The notes: generated by a model not told the origin, from the letters alone. A DNA stretch of 55,635 nt from an uncultured Geobacter sp. (GCA_937860145.1 CALMBF010000041.1:1-55635); one strand, 5' to 3'. Shown: positions 28,029 to 37,199, numbered from the stretch's first letter. A program made the numbers and translations.

Positions 28029-28817
28029 ATGGAAATTCTAGTGTGCGTTAAAAGGGTTCCCGACACTGCTGAAAACGAATTCGTGATGAACAGCGCTGGG
28101 AACGATATCGAACGGGATGATCTGGTTTATTCGGTAAACGAGTGGGACAACTATGCAGTGGAAGAAGCCCTCCAGATTGTGGAAAAGGTCGGAGGTTCCG
28201 TGACTGTTGTTACGGCTGATGATTCCGCTGCTGATGAGATCCTTCGCCGTGAAATGGCGATGGGTGCGGAAAATGGTCTTCTGTTGAATGATGATGCCTT
28301 TGTCGGGTCCGACTGCAAAGGGATTGCCACGATTCTTAAAGGTGCCGTGGAAAGAGGCAAGTACGACCTTATTCTCACAGGTGCTCAGGCCGATGAAGGT
28401 GCTGGAGCCGTAGGAGGCATGCTTGCCGCGCTGCTCGATCTTCCCTATGCATCACTGGTCAATAAGCTCGAGCTGGGTGACGGCAAACTTACCATCGGCC
28501 GTGAAATCGAGGGGGGTAAGAGAGAAATAAATGAAATCTTTCTCCCATGCGTTCTTTCGATCCAGACCGGCATTAATGAACCTCGATACGTCGGCGTTCG
28601 CGGTATCCGTAAGGTAGCCAGTGTGGAAATTCCGGAACTAGGTGCCGCTGATCTCGGTATCGATGTCTCTTCTGTCGGTGCTCCTGGCGCAGCGGTAAAG
28701 AAAGTGGATTATTTCGTTCCCGTCAAAGGTGAAGGCGCAGAAATGCTTGCAGGAAGCGCTGAAGAAATCGCCGACAAACTAATCGAAATCCTTAAGACAA
28801 ACGGAGGGCTATCATAA
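28029..28817 (+). CDS. etfB: Electron-transfer flavoprotein, beta subunit (second pair)
   Basis: 262 residues with GGGAGGA upstream. It shows CVKRVPDTAEN at the start, NEWDNYAVEEAL, and TGAQADEGAGAVG in the nucleotide-binding region. It pairs with the next gene, whose ATG shares the last base of its stop codon (TAATG). It is clearly divergent from the beta subunit at 15568-16380. Codon use is a little more AT-rich than in the first pair. Confidence 0.92.
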   Translation: MEILVCVKRVPDTAENEFVMNSAGNDIERDDLVYSVNEWDNYAVEEALQIVEKVGGSVTVVTADDSAADEILRREMAMGAENGLLLNDDAFVGSDCKGIATILKGAVERGKYDLILTGAQADEGAGAVGGMLAALLDLPYASLVNKLELGDGKLTIGREIEGGKREINEIFLPCVLSIQTGINEPRYVGVRGIRKVASVEIPELGAADLGIDVSSVGAPGAAVKKVDYFVPVKGEGAEMLAGSAEEIADKLIEILKTNGGLS

Positions 28818-29779
28818 TGGCACAGGTATTTGTTTATTTGACCCATAGCAACGGAGTCCTGGACGATGCAGCCATGGAACTGGCAAATGCAGCAAAAGCT
28901 ATCTCAAGCTCTCCTGCAACCGCTATCGTAGCTGGTTCCGGCGTCGATGCCGTCGCAGCTTCCGCCGCAGCGATTTTCGGCAACGTCATCAAAGTCGATA
29001 ATGCAGCACTTGGCTATCCGAACGCGGAGGTTGTGCGAAAAGCTCTTGTCAATATCATCCCTAAAGGGTCCGTAGTTCTTTTCGCCCACTCCACATTCTC
29101 GATGGATTGCGCTCCCGGCCTTTCAATCAAGCTGGGCGGCTCTTTTGTGGCTGACATAGTTGGTATCGATGGCGTCGATGGGAGTTGTCTGAAAGTGATC
29201 CGTCAGGAACTGGGGGGGGAAGTATCCACTCATGTCAACGTGGATATCTCTGCTGGTTCCGTGATTGCAGTGCGGCCCGGAACCTTTGCTCCCGATGAAA
29301 CCAGAAGTGCCAATGGCGTGGTTACCGACAGATCAGCCGATATCGGCGATCTCTCAGTCAAACGAAAATTCATCGAAGTTCAGACCCCTGAAGCGGGTGA
29401 AGTGGATATTACCAAAGCCGACATCCTCATTTCCATTGGCAGAGGGATAGAAGACCAGGACAACATCCAGCTTGCAATGGATCTGAAAGAAGCTATCGGC
29501 AAAGGAGCCGAAGTGTCGTGCTCACGTCCTATTGTTGACGCAAAATGGCTTGATGCTTCCCGTCAGGTTGGGACTTCCGGTTGCACGGTCAAACCCAAAG
29601 TATACATGGCATGCGGTATCAGTGGTTCTTTTCAGCACGTGGGAGGCATCAAAGGCGGCTATATTGTTGCCATAAACAAGAACCCGAATGCTCCGATTTT
29701 TCAAGTGGCCAACGTTGGTATCGTAGCCAATATCGTCGAATTCCTGCCGGTATTGACAGAAAAGATTCAAGCTTTGTAA
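28817..29779 (+). CDS. etfA: Electron-transfer flavoprotein, alpha subunit (second pair)
   Basis: 320 residues, normal EtfA length without a ferredoxin domain. The FAD-binding C-terminal region is complete (RQVGTSGCTVKPKVYMACG, ISGSFQHVGGIKG, INKNPNAPIFQVANVG). It carries electrons from the acyl-CoA dehydrogenase at 24099-25901 to the second EMO. It is the last gene before a strong terminator, so it closes the 29-kb co-directional cluster. Confidence 0.92.
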   Translation: MAQVFVYLTHSNGVLDDAAMELANAAKAISSSPATAIVAGSGVDAVAASAAAIFGNVIKVDNAALGYPNAEVVRKALVNIIPKGSVVLFAHSTFSMDCAPGLSIKLGGSFVADIVGIDGVDGSCLKVIRQELGGEVSTHVNVDISAGSVIAVRPGTFAPDETRSANGVVTDRSADIGDLSVKRKFIEVQTPEAGEVDITKADILISIGRGIEDQDNIQLAMDLKEAIGKGAEVSCSRPIVDAKWLDASRQVGTSGCTVKPKVYMACGISGSFQHVGGIKGGYIVAINKNPNAPIFQVANVGIVANIVEFLPVLTEKIQAL

Positions 29780-29854
29780 TTGTCGGTTATTTTAATTGGC
29801 TCTTATATCACTGAGACCGTTGAAGTGACACATACGAGAGAAGCCAGAACCGAA

Positions 29855-29882
29855 AAAGCCCCGGTAAATGCCGGGGCTTTTT
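29855..29882 (+). terminator. Rho-independent terminator after etfA
   Basis: AAAGCCCCGG and CCGGGGCTTT pair perfectly around TAAATG, followed by further T residues. It lies 75 bases after the second etfA stop and should end the degradation cluster transcript. Its sequence resembles the terminator at 31492-31529. Confidence 0.85.
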
Positions 29883-30100
29883 CGAAGTTTATCATGGGCG
29901 GAATTGTGACAACCAATAGAAAAAATGAAGGCATTCACTCTCCACGCAATGACTGCCGGCGGACATCCATCTCCTTGTCACCAGTTTAAAACCCCTCATA
30001 AATCAACTAACTAGCAGAAATTCAATGCCTTTTGCCGTTTATTCGGGAAATTTCCGCTACCGGACTGCTCTCGGAGAGCAATCGATTGAATAGTGCAATG
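29881..30100 (-). pseudogene. Decayed second copy of the TetR regulator gene (C-terminal part)
   Basis: This intergenic stretch aligns clearly with part of the TetR gene at about 31720-31950. Shared blocks include TCATGGG(C/T)GGAATTGT, TGCCGGCGG and ACATCCATCTCCTTGTCACC, and later CGGAGAGC(A/C)ATCGA. Single-base deletions in two shared blocks and a larger deletion break the frame, and only the ligand-binding half is represented. It sits directly after a terminator that also resembles the one beside the intact gene. The similarity is seen directly; a past duplication of terminator plus regulator is inferred. The last bases before 30127 must also hold the fadL ribosome-binding site. Confidence 0.75.
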
Positions 30101-30126
30101 CTGCTATCAAATTAGGAAGGTGCTCA

Positions 30127-31434
30127 ATGAAAATAAACTTGATCGGTGCATTGGTCGGGATAGCAATGGTTGCAATGACTAGCAGTGTTTCGCATGCTTC
30201 TGGCAACAAGATTACTGAGCAGGGCGCCAAGGCACAGGCCATGGGTAATGCTTTTGCAGCGCAGGCCGACGATCCATCTGCTCTGGCCTATAATCCGGCT
30301 GGTATCGCATATTTGAAAGGGAAGCAGGTTCAGATAGGTTATGCAACAGTGTTACTGCCGCAGACTCAGTTCAACGGCGTGACCAATGTCAGTAGCCCGG
30401 ATGTTGCGAGTGAAAGAGCAAACGGCGACCTGGTTGCAGTGCCGACTGTTTATCTGACCCACTATCTGGAATCGATTCCTCTTTCCTTCGGCTTAGGCAT
30501 CAACTCTTTTTTCCCATTGGTAAAGCGTTGGGACGAAGGCGGCGCCCTTCGTGAAACTGCATCAATATCCATTAAACCCGTCAACTTTCAGCCAACGTTA
30601 GCGTATCGGTTTGATGACCTCAATCTGGCAGTTGCAGCGGGTGCAGATATTACCTATGCCCGGTTTTCCACGGAATGTTTTCTTTACAATGGTGCGCTTG
30701 GTGGCAATCTCGGGATGCTTGGTCTGGACGCTACTGCGGTAGGGTATGGGTACAACGCCGGCGTTTTGTGGAAGCCGCTATCCTTTCTTTCGTTCGGCGC
30801 TTCATACCGGAGCGAGATCAAGCTCAACTTTGAAGGTGATGCAAATTTTATGGGCCTTGCTAATTCATCTTCGTTCCCGCCCCCCTATAATGCCATCTTT
30901 CCTGCAAACGGAACTACTGTACGTTCGAAACTTTCGGCAGATTACACCCTGCCGTATAATTTCATGGCAGGCGTAGCCTGGAAGCCTGTTGATAAACTGA
31001 CTCTCGAATTCGATGCTGAGCGAACGGGTTGGAGTTCCTACAAGGAACTTAATGTAAAATACCAGAGCAGCGCTCCTATCTATGCAAATGTACTTAGCCA
31101 GCCTGTAATCAAAAATTGGAAGGATGTGTGGTCCTATCATTTTGGAGGTCAGTATTCAGTTAACGACAAAATCGATCTTCGTGCCGGGTATACCTACGAA
31201 GAAAATCCTGTTCCGGATTCAACATTAGGCAGTGATCTCCCGGATTCTAACCGTCATTACTTCAGTGTCGGATCCGGGGTACATAACTCGATCGCTGCAG
31301 TTGATGTTGCCTATACATATGTAGACTTCGAAAAGCGCACCATCGACAGTAGTGCCAATAACTCACAGATAAAATACGGCTCATTCAAGCAGGATGCGCA
31401 CATGTTAGGGATTAGTCTAACCTGCAAATTTTAG
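30127..31434 (+). CDS. FadL/TodX-type outer-membrane channel (OmpP1 family)
   Basis: 435 residues with AGGAAGG upstream. A Sec signal peptide (about 1-25, MKINLIGALVGIAMVAMTSS) is followed by the family's hallmark start with GNAFAAQADDPSALAYNPAG and an alternating-residue beta-barrel pattern ending in ISLTCKF with a terminal aromatic. FadL proteins admit long-chain fatty acids, and TodX/XylN relatives admit aromatic hydrocarbons. Its place between the degradation and transporter blocks suggests uptake of the hydrophobic growth substrate. It is followed by its own terminator. Confidence 0.9.
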   Translation: MKINLIGALVGIAMVAMTSSVSHASGNKITEQGAKAQAMGNAFAAQADDPSALAYNPAGIAYLKGKQVQIGYATVLLPQTQFNGVTNVSSPDVASERANGDLVAVPTVYLTHYLESIPLSFGLGINSFFPLVKRWDEGGALRETASISIKPVNFQPTLAYRFDDLNLAVAAGADITYARFSTECFLYNGALGGNLGMLGLDATAVGYGYNAGVLWKPLSFLSFGASYRSEIKLNFEGDANFMGLANSSSFPPPYNAIFPANGTTVRSKLSADYTLPYNFMAGVAWKPVDKLTLEFDAERTGWSSYKELNVKYQSSAPIYANVLSQPVIKNWKDVWSYHFGGQYSVNDKIDLRAGYTYEENPVPDSTLGSDLPDSNRHYFSVGSGVHNSIAAVDVAYTYVDFEKRTIDSSANNSQIKYGSFKQDAHMLGISLTCKF

Positions 31435-31491
31435 CAACTGGAGTGGTATTTGTCTGAGGATATCCTGACGGTGGGCAGGTAATAATGTTCT

Positions 31492-31529
31492 AACTAAGAA
31501 GCCCAGGCAAATGCCGGGGCTTCTTAGTT
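31492..31529. terminator. Terminator between convergent fadL and tetR-type genes
   Basis: AACTAAGAAGCCCAGGC and GCCGGGGCTTCTTAGTT pair with one mismatch over 17 bases around a 4-base loop. The symmetrical A/T-rich outer arm lets it serve both the + strand channel gene and the - strand regulator gene that converge here. Confidence 0.75.
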
Positions 31530-31608
31530 GTGCGCTAGGGCGTTTTGTAAGCGCCATCAGGTGCAAGTCTTCTTCGTGCACTGATGTTGGGGACGGCAAG
31601 ACAGGGCA

Positions 31609-32250
31609 TTAGTCTTGTGTCGAGCAATTGAGCATTCTGAGCACAAGCTTTTTCATCATCTGAATGATATTTTCATTTGTGCCCATTCCAATGTTTCTCA
31701 GGACATCGATCTGGGAGCCTTCGTACTTCATCATGGGTGGAATTGTAACAACCCAATAGACGAGAAAGGAATACACCATCCATGCAATGATTGCCGGCGG
31801 AACATCCATCTCCTTGTCACCCTTAAGCTCCTTGCAAATCAACGAAAAACGATCGAAGTAAATTTCAATATCTCTCACCAGATTTTCCGGGTAATTCTCG
31901 CCTCCCGCGAACAGCTCCCGGAGAGCCATCGAGTGAACGGGAATATTCTCTGCTATTTCCGCTACCCCACGAATCATCCTTTCAAGATTTTCTTCTGCAG
32001 ATTCACCTTTGTTGAAAGCAAAAAATAATGCAGGGGAAAACTGTTCTTCCAACCTTTTCCACACGGCTTTGTACAACGCTTCCTTGTCTCCAACATAGTA
32101 ATAGAGACTTAACTTTCGGACTCCGGCTCGTTCGGCAATCTCATCTGTGAGGGCTCCGTGAAACCCCTTTTCACTGAAGACCTCGGTGGCAACCGAAAGG
32201 ATCTGTTCAACTTTATCGGCTCGTTTTTTCAGCATTTTCTCAGTAGCCAT
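31609..32250 (-). CDS. TetR-family transcriptional repressor
   Basis: 213 residues from the ATG at 32250, which has GGGGAG upstream; a longer frame to 32361 would run through the promoter. The N-terminal helix-turn-helix is clear (about 15-60: ILSVATEVFSEKGFHG, TDEIAERAGVRKLSLYYYVG, DKEALY). The C-terminal ligand-binding half is typical of regulators of lipid or aromatic catabolism. It lies between the channel and transporter genes and is divergent from the latter. Inverted repeats overlap its own promoter, so autoregulation is likely. A decayed paralogue is at 29881-30100. Confidence 0.88.
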   Translation of the reverse strand: MATEKMLKKRADKVEQILSVATEVFSEKGFHGALTDEIAERAGVRKLSLYYYVGDKEALYKAVWKRLEEQFSPALFFAFNKGESAEENLERMIRGVAEIAENIPVHSMALRELFAGGENYPENLVRDIEIYFDRFSLICKELKGDKEMDVPPAIIAWMVYSFLVYWVVTIPPMMKYEGSQIDVLRNIGMGTNENIIQMMKKLVLRMLNCSTQD

Positions 32251-32280
32251 TTCAGCTCCCCGTGACTCAAATTTTGCCTC

Positions 32281-32309
32281 AGTATAAGTAAATGCAAGGG
32301 CTTGTTCAA
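32281..32309 (-). promoter_or_regulatory. Promoter of the TetR gene
   Basis: On the minus strand TTGAAC (32309-32304), a 17-base spacer and TATACT (32286-32281) form a good sigma-70 promoter about 30 bases before the ATG. Confidence 0.65.
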
Positions 32310-32353
32310 GTTTTATTACTAGAAAGTTTGAACGTATATTTAAATACTTATAC
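32282..32353. promoter_or_regulatory. Two nested inverted repeats at the TetR promoter (candidate operators)
   Basis: The outer pair, GTATAAGTA (32282-32290) and TACTTATAC (32345-32353), is a perfect 9-bp repeat. The inner pair, GTTCAA (32304-32309) and TTGAAC (32328-32333), overlaps the -35 box. TetR repressors bind such dyads. The ATAAGT/ACTTAT core of the outer pair also appears as an inverted repeat over the P1 -10 region (708-730). Confidence 0.55.
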
Positions 32354-32594
32354 GGAAACACAAAACCTTACTTCACGCATTCAAAATCCTCGCCCGGAGA
32401 CCCAATCAGGTCGTTCAGCCAATGAAAGCGCTTACTTCCCAGAACACATGATGACCCTGTCCGCACTATAGAAAAACAGTTTTACGAACATATAGAGACA
32501 TGTTCACCCGTTCCGGTATACCTCTACGGCGTATTCAATAAAATCAACTAGATATAGACTTGCAAAAAAACGTTTTATTGCTGAGAAAAATCAC
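32354..32594. other. Divergent intergenic region upstream of P2
   Basis: No gene is seen. A 20-base dyad with GAACAT (32486-32491) and ATGTTC (32500-32505) lies about 90 bases upstream of the P2 -35 box and is a candidate activator or repressor site. The rest is AT-rich. Confidence 0.4.
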
Positions 32595-32623
32595 TTGACA
32601 CTTTTTTGTTGCTCAGTTATTTT
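32595..32623 (+). promoter_or_regulatory. P2: sigma-70-type promoter for the transport and hydroxylase operon
   Basis: TTGACA (32595-32600), a 17-base spacer and TATTTT (32618-32623) are identical in both hexamers and spacing to P1. The bases after the -10 box also match P1: TATTTTACT, then A, then AAGT, then AAAAAAT and AGTT at the same offsets. The leader to the first start codon is about 250 bases and shows no gene. Confidence 0.7.
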
Positions 32624-32878
32624 ACTTAAAAGTTGAAAAAATAAGTTTGATAAAAAAGTAAATTATTTCTGTTTTTTGGACTCGTGGAACTTCTTCTTTA
32701 GAACTGGGTTTGGGTGTTACGGGGGCGCGGCGGATGGCGTTCTCATGTGGACCATTTCTTCAATTCCCTCCTGGAATTGGCTGGGCGATCCGATTTGAAC
32801 CTATCCGGTTGTGGGATTTCGGAGCATTAAAGCATTCTGTGGCGGGGAAGTTTTACATTACGCAGGTAAAGGGGGGAG

Positions 32879-34603
32879 ATGATGAGCAATAAAATGGCTT
32901 TACTCAATTCTGCACCTAAGGTGCTGCCGTTGGCCTACTTGTCGGTATTTGTGGCTGTGCTTCCGCTGATTTTTTTTCCCGCTCTGGTCTGCGGCTTTGA
33001 GATACCTACCGAAAGCGACGATTTTAAGCTTCGATGGGATAACACCCTCAGGTACACACTTTCGCAACGGGTAAAGGGTCAAAATGACGCAATTCTCAAA
33101 AGCCCGAATAATGATGATGGAGACAGGAATTTTGATGTCGGAATAGCATCGAACCGCCTGGACATTTTGTCCGAGGTAGACGCTGTGTACAAGGATAAGT
33201 ATGGCATCCGTCTAAGTGGGGCAGGATGGTATGACCAGCGGTACCACGATCATCTCGACAACAATTCGCCTTCCACATCGAACCATCTTTCAAACGGGCA
33301 ACCTTCAGTCGGACTGAGCAATCGTGCCGACCGGTATTACGCCGGTCCCAGTGGTGAACTTCTCGATGCGTTTGCATTTGGAAGGTTCGAGATTGGCGAT
33401 ATTCCGGTGAATATGAGGGTCGGAAGGCACACCGTGTATTGGGGGGAAAGCATGCTGCCCTTCGGCGGAGCTCATGGCATATCCTATGGTCAATCCCCGA
33501 TAGACCTTGGGAAAGCTCTGGCTCAGCCAGGGGTCGAGCTCAAGGAGATCTTCCGTCCACTGAATCAGGTCAGCGTTCAGGTGCAACCGCTCTCGACGTT
33601 ATCGATCGCCGGTCAGTACTTCATGCAGTGGGAGGAAAGCCGTTTCCCTGAAGCGGGCACTTATTTCGGATTTGCCGACCCGTATCTGCGGGGAGGCGAA
33701 TCGCTTATTTCCCAGCTTCCATTGGGGCCGGGGGGTAGCCTGGTGCCGGTGTGGTTCGGGCATGCAGGGGATATAGAGCCTCATCAGGCCCGCGACTGGG
33801 GCGTGTCTGCACGGTGGAGCCCGGAATGGCTGGGTGGCACCCTGGGCGTATACTACCGGAATTTTTCCGACAAGCTCCCACAGCTCCTTATTGATGCGTC
33901 GGCAGGTCCGGCAAGTCTGCCAAGCTACCGGTTTGCTTATGCGGACAACATCGACTTGTACGGGATCAGTTTTGCCAAGCAGATTCTTGGCGTCAGTGTC
34001 GGCTCCGAAGTCTCGCTTCGCCACAACATGCCTCTCCTCAGCAATCCGGCACTGGTTGGGATCCCGGGTTCACCCGTTCCCGGCAGAGGGGATACCGCGG
34101 GTGCCAAAGGAGACACTTTCCATGCCCTTGTAAATTTCCTCTATACCATAAACAGAACGCCACTGTTCGACAAAGCCGACTGTCTAACCGAGTTTACCTA
34201 CAGTCAGTGGCTGCATGTCTCTCAAGGAGCTGATGTTTTTAAGGGAAATGCTGCATATTCCGGCCTCGATAACGTTACCAAGGATGCCATGTCCGGCGCG
34301 TTGAATTTCACGCCCACGTGGTACCAGGTCTTTCCTGGTGTTGACATCTCCATGCCGCTCAGTATTGCATCGGGACTTTTCGGTGTCTCTGCCGTTCAAA
34401 CGGGAGGCTCGAAGGGAAACGGATCGTACAGCGCCGGATTTTCCTTCGATATTCTGGCCAGGTACACTGCAACCCTCAACTATTCAGGGTTCTTCGGGAA
34501 TTACAGGACTGATCCCACCGGCGGGATCTCTTCGTCCGGCGACATCTTTGCGCTACTCAAAGACCGTGACATGGTTACTTTAACGCTGAAAGCCACTTTT
34601 TAA
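32879..34603 (+). CDS. DUF1302 outer-membrane protein
   Basis: 574 residues (or 573 from the second ATG), after AAAGGGGGGAG. A signal peptide with a long hydrophobic core (about 15-38) ends near VCGFEI. The mature part begins with FKLRWDNTLRYTLSQRV, typical of DUF1302, and has a repetitive beta-barrel pattern ending in LTLKATF with a terminal Phe. DUF1302 genes commonly stand next to DUF1329, YCF48-like and RND genes, exactly as here, in bacteria that handle steroids, terpenes or other hydrophobic compounds. It is probably an outer-membrane channel or assembly factor. Confidence 0.88.
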   Translation: MMSNKMALLNSAPKVLPLAYLSVFVAVLPLIFFPALVCGFEIPTESDDFKLRWDNTLRYTLSQRVKGQNDAILKSPNNDDGDRNFDVGIASNRLDILSEVDAVYKDKYGIRLSGAGWYDQRYHDHLDNNSPSTSNHLSNGQPSVGLSNRADRYYAGPSGELLDAFAFGRFEIGDIPVNMRVGRHTVYWGESMLPFGGAHGISYGQSPIDLGKALAQPGVELKEIFRPLNQVSVQVQPLSTLSIAGQYFMQWEESRFPEAGTYFGFADPYLRGGESLISQLPLGPGGSLVPVWFGHAGDIEPHQARDWGVSARWSPEWLGGTLGVYYRNFSDKLPQLLIDASAGPASLPSYRFAYADNIDLYGISFAKQILGVSVGSEVSLRHNMPLLSNPALVGIPGSPVPGRGDTAGAKGDTFHALVNFLYTINRTPLFDKADCLTEFTYSQWLHVSQGADVFKGNAAYSGLDNVTKDAMSGALNFTPTWYQVFPGVDISMPLSIASGLFGVSAVQTGGSKGNGSYSAGFSFDILARYTATLNYSGFFGNYRTDPTGGISSSGDIFALLKDRDMVTLTLKATF

Positions 34604-34623
34604 GGGATAGGAGGTTACCAATT

Positions 34624-35979
34624 ATGTCTAACATGTTTCGTAGAACACTTATAACCACCAGCATGGTTGTTGCACTTGCCGGCAACTCTTTTGCGGCATT
34701 AACTCCCGCAGAGGCCCAAAAACTGGGAACGACACTGACTGAGATCGGCGCAGAGAAGGCCGGAAACGCCGACGGATCCATTCCAGCATACACTGGGGGG
34801 CTGACAACTCCGCCGCCCAGTTACAAAAAAGGGAGTGCAATCCGTCCCGACCCGTTTTCGGCCGAAAAACCCATCTACACCATCGATGCCCAGAGTGTCG
34901 GGAAGTATGGCGACAAGCTGACCGAAGGGACTAAGGCGCTCATCAGGAAACATCCCGGCTACCGTCTCAATGTGTACAAAGCTCACCGCTCGGCAGCCTT
35001 ACCGAAAACCATCCTGGAAAACACCAAGAGGGCAGCTCTTTCCGCCAAAACCACAAATAACGGGCTCTCCCTCGTCGGAGTTCATGATGCGTATCCTTTT
35101 CCCATACCGAAAAACGGGAATGAGGCCATGTGGAATCATCTGGTGAGCTACCACGGCAAGGCAATTAAATTGACGATGGAAGGGATCTATACTAACTCCG
35201 CAGGCAGAACCACTATGGTGAACCTTTCCGACAACTGGTTCGAGTATCCGTACTGGTTTCAAGGCGACAATAGCGGCGTCTACTACTGGCTCAAAACCAT
35301 GATGACGGGGCCGCCCCGCCGTGCAGGAGAAGGGCTGCTCGCCATCGATCCGCTCGACATCGCCAACAAGGGACGCAGTGCCTGGCAGTACCTGCCCGGC
35401 CAGCGGCGCGTGAAGCTTGCGCCTGATATCTCATACGACACTCCCGATTTCAATATGTCCGGCGTAAATACCTTCGACGACGTATTTCTTTTCAACGGTG
35501 CGATGGATCGGTATGACTTCAAGCTTGTTGGGAAAAAAGAGATAATTGTCCCCTATAACTGCTACAAGCTCGTCTACGAGTCCACCAAGGACAAGGCATT
35601 CGGACCCAAATTCATAAATCCCGATTATGTTCGGTGGGAACAGCATCGGGTCTGGGTAGTCGAGGCGACACTGAAGTCAGGCAAGCGCCACATCTACAAG
35701 AAGCGGGTCTTCTATCTGGACGAAGATTCATGGCATGCTCTTGCATCAGATCAGTATGACGGCAACAGCAATCTCTACCGCATCGGCTTTGCCTATTTGA
35801 CACCCAGCTACGATGAGCTGGCTCCGTATGCGCTGACCCATGGTTTCTACGACCTTATTGCCAACTCGTACACACTTAACTTTTATGCCGCCGAAAAAGG
35901 AGGAGTAAAGTTCTTTACAAAGCCTTTCTCTTCAAAAGAGAGAACGCCTGATTCTCTTGCCGGAAGCGGGATTCGCTGA
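34624..35979 (+). CDS. DUF1329 (LolB-like) periplasmic/outer-membrane protein
   Basis: 451 residues, with AGGAGG upstream and a Sec signal peptide (about 1-25, ending near SFAAL). The N-terminal LTPAEAQKLGTTLTEIGAEK and the GSIPAYTGGL segment are hallmarks of DUF1329, a LolB-like fold thought to bind lipids. It is always seen with DUF1302-type partners and probably shuttles a hydrophobic molecule across the periplasm. The gene starts 20 bases after the previous stop. Confidence 0.88.
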   Translation: MSNMFRRTLITTSMVVALAGNSFAALTPAEAQKLGTTLTEIGAEKAGNADGSIPAYTGGLTTPPPSYKKGSAIRPDPFSAEKPIYTIDAQSVGKYGDKLTEGTKALIRKHPGYRLNVYKAHRSAALPKTILENTKRAALSAKTTNNGLSLVGVHDAYPFPIPKNGNEAMWNHLVSYHGKAIKLTMEGIYTNSAGRTTMVNLSDNWFEYPYWFQGDNSGVYYWLKTMMTGPPRRAGEGLLAIDPLDIANKGRSAWQYLPGQRRVKLAPDISYDTPDFNMSGVNTFDDVFLFNGAMDRYDFKLVGKKEIIVPYNCYKLVYESTKDKAFGPKFINPDYVRWEQHRVWVVEATLKSGKRHIYKKRVFYLDEDSWHALASDQYDGNSNLYRIGFAYLTPSYDELAPYALTHGFYDLIANSYTLNFYAAEKGGVKFFTKPFSSKERTPDSLAGSGIR

Positions 35980-35988
35980 AACAGCACA

Positions 35989-36023
35989 CTCGCCCCTGGA
36001 TCTGTCGGAAGGTCAGGGGCGAG
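35989..36023 (+). other. Perfect 10-bp hairpin within the transport operon
   Basis: CTCGCCCCTG and CAGGGGCGAG flank a 15-base loop just after the DUF1329 stop. There is no T-run, so it is likely a stability or attenuation hairpin that lowers expression of the downstream genes. Confidence 0.5.
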
Positions 36024-36070
36024 TTGTAGGCATCCCGAGCTAACTTCGAGCGTCACAAGGAGATTAGATA

Positions 36071-37171
36071 ATGTTTCAGCAAGGTAGGAGATTAGTGGTT
36101 GGAATGGTAGCGGTAATGTCCGCATCCCTTGTCTTTGCGGATGGCTCGATGGGCACGAATCTCGATGTGACGTCAGCGAAAGAGGCTAAATCCAATGCTC
36201 TTTTCATAGACGTGCTTGACACTCCCTCGACGATGACTCCACTTGCCTCCCGTTCGCTGCTTAACGGTATAACTCGCGCCGGGAAGCGTCTGGTCGCGGT
36301 TGGTGCACGGGGGCATATCCTTTGCTCGGACGATGAAGGGAAGTCGTGGAAGCAGGCGAGCGTTCCGGTGTCATCGGATCTCACGGCCGTGAACTTCCCA
36401 ACGCCGCAGCAGGGCTGGGCTGTGGGGCACGACGGAGTGATTCTGCACAGTTCCAACGGCGGGTTGAATTGGATCAAGCAGTTGGACGGTCGCGCCGCTC
36501 TTCAGGTAGTGTCCACCAGATACAAGGACGTCGGCGCCGGCCAGTTTGCTCAAGAGATTGCCAATCTAGCACAACAAGGACCCGACAAGCCCTTTCTCGA
36601 CGTCTGGTTTGACAACGACCGCACCGGATACGCCGTGGGGGCCTTCAACTTCATCTTTCGCACCGACGATGGCGGAGTGACATGGGAGCCGTGGCTGGAG
36701 CGTACCGATAACCCGAAACGTCTCCATCTTTATGCCATACGCCGGATCGGGGACGGGCTCTTCATTGCCGGTGAGCAGGGCCTGCTGCTTAAACTCGATC
36801 CCAAGCAGAAGAAATTCGTCTCGCTCAAGTGTAATTACAACGGCACCTTTTTCGGGATCACCGGAAAGCCGGGTGTCCTCGTTGCATTCGGCCTCCGCGG
36901 CAACGCCTATCGGAGCTTGAACGGCGGCACAAGCTGGCTGAAGATCGAAACGGGTGTCCCGACTACCCTCACCGGCGGAACGGTAACCAAAGACGGCCGT
37001 ATCGTTCTGGTCACCCTGCTGGGAACTTTGCTGGTGAGCCAAGACAATGGCGCGACCTTCTCGCAGGAGACTCCCAAACAGGGATTGCCCTCATCGGCGA
37101 TTACTGAAACCGATACGGGAACCCTTGCGCTCGTAGGCATGAGGGGCGTCTGGATGCAGGCAGCAAAGTAA
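36071..37171 (+). CDS. YCF48/BNR-repeat periplasmic protein
   Basis: 366 residues with AAGGAG upstream and a signal peptide (about 1-23, ending SLVFA). It is a beta-propeller built of BNR/Asp-box repeats, seen as SDDEGKSW, SSNGGLNW, TDDGGVTW, SLNGGTSW and SQDNGATF. Relatives of the photosystem II assembly factor YCF48 are found in non-photosynthetic bacteria beside RND and DUF1302/DUF1329 genes. It probably acts as a periplasmic scaffold for the transporter encoded next. Confidence 0.85.
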   Translation: MFQQGRRLVVGMVAVMSASLVFADGSMGTNLDVTSAKEAKSNALFIDVLDTPSTMTPLASRSLLNGITRAGKRLVAVGARGHILCSDDEGKSWKQASVPVSSDLTAVNFPTPQQGWAVGHDGVILHSSNGGLNWIKQLDGRAALQVVSTRYKDVGAGQFAQEIANLAQQGPDKPFLDVWFDNDRTGYAVGAFNFIFRTDDGGVTWEPWLERTDNPKRLHLYAIRRIGDGLFIAGEQGLLLKLDPKQKKFVSLKCNYNGTFFGITGKPGVLVAFGLRGNAYRSLNGGTSWLKIETGVPTTLTGGTVTKDGRIVLVTLLGTLLVSQDNGATFSQETPKQGLPSSAITETDTGTLALVGMRGVWMQAAK

Positions 37172-37199
37172 ATCAAGAAATACAGATTGGAGAACTGCG

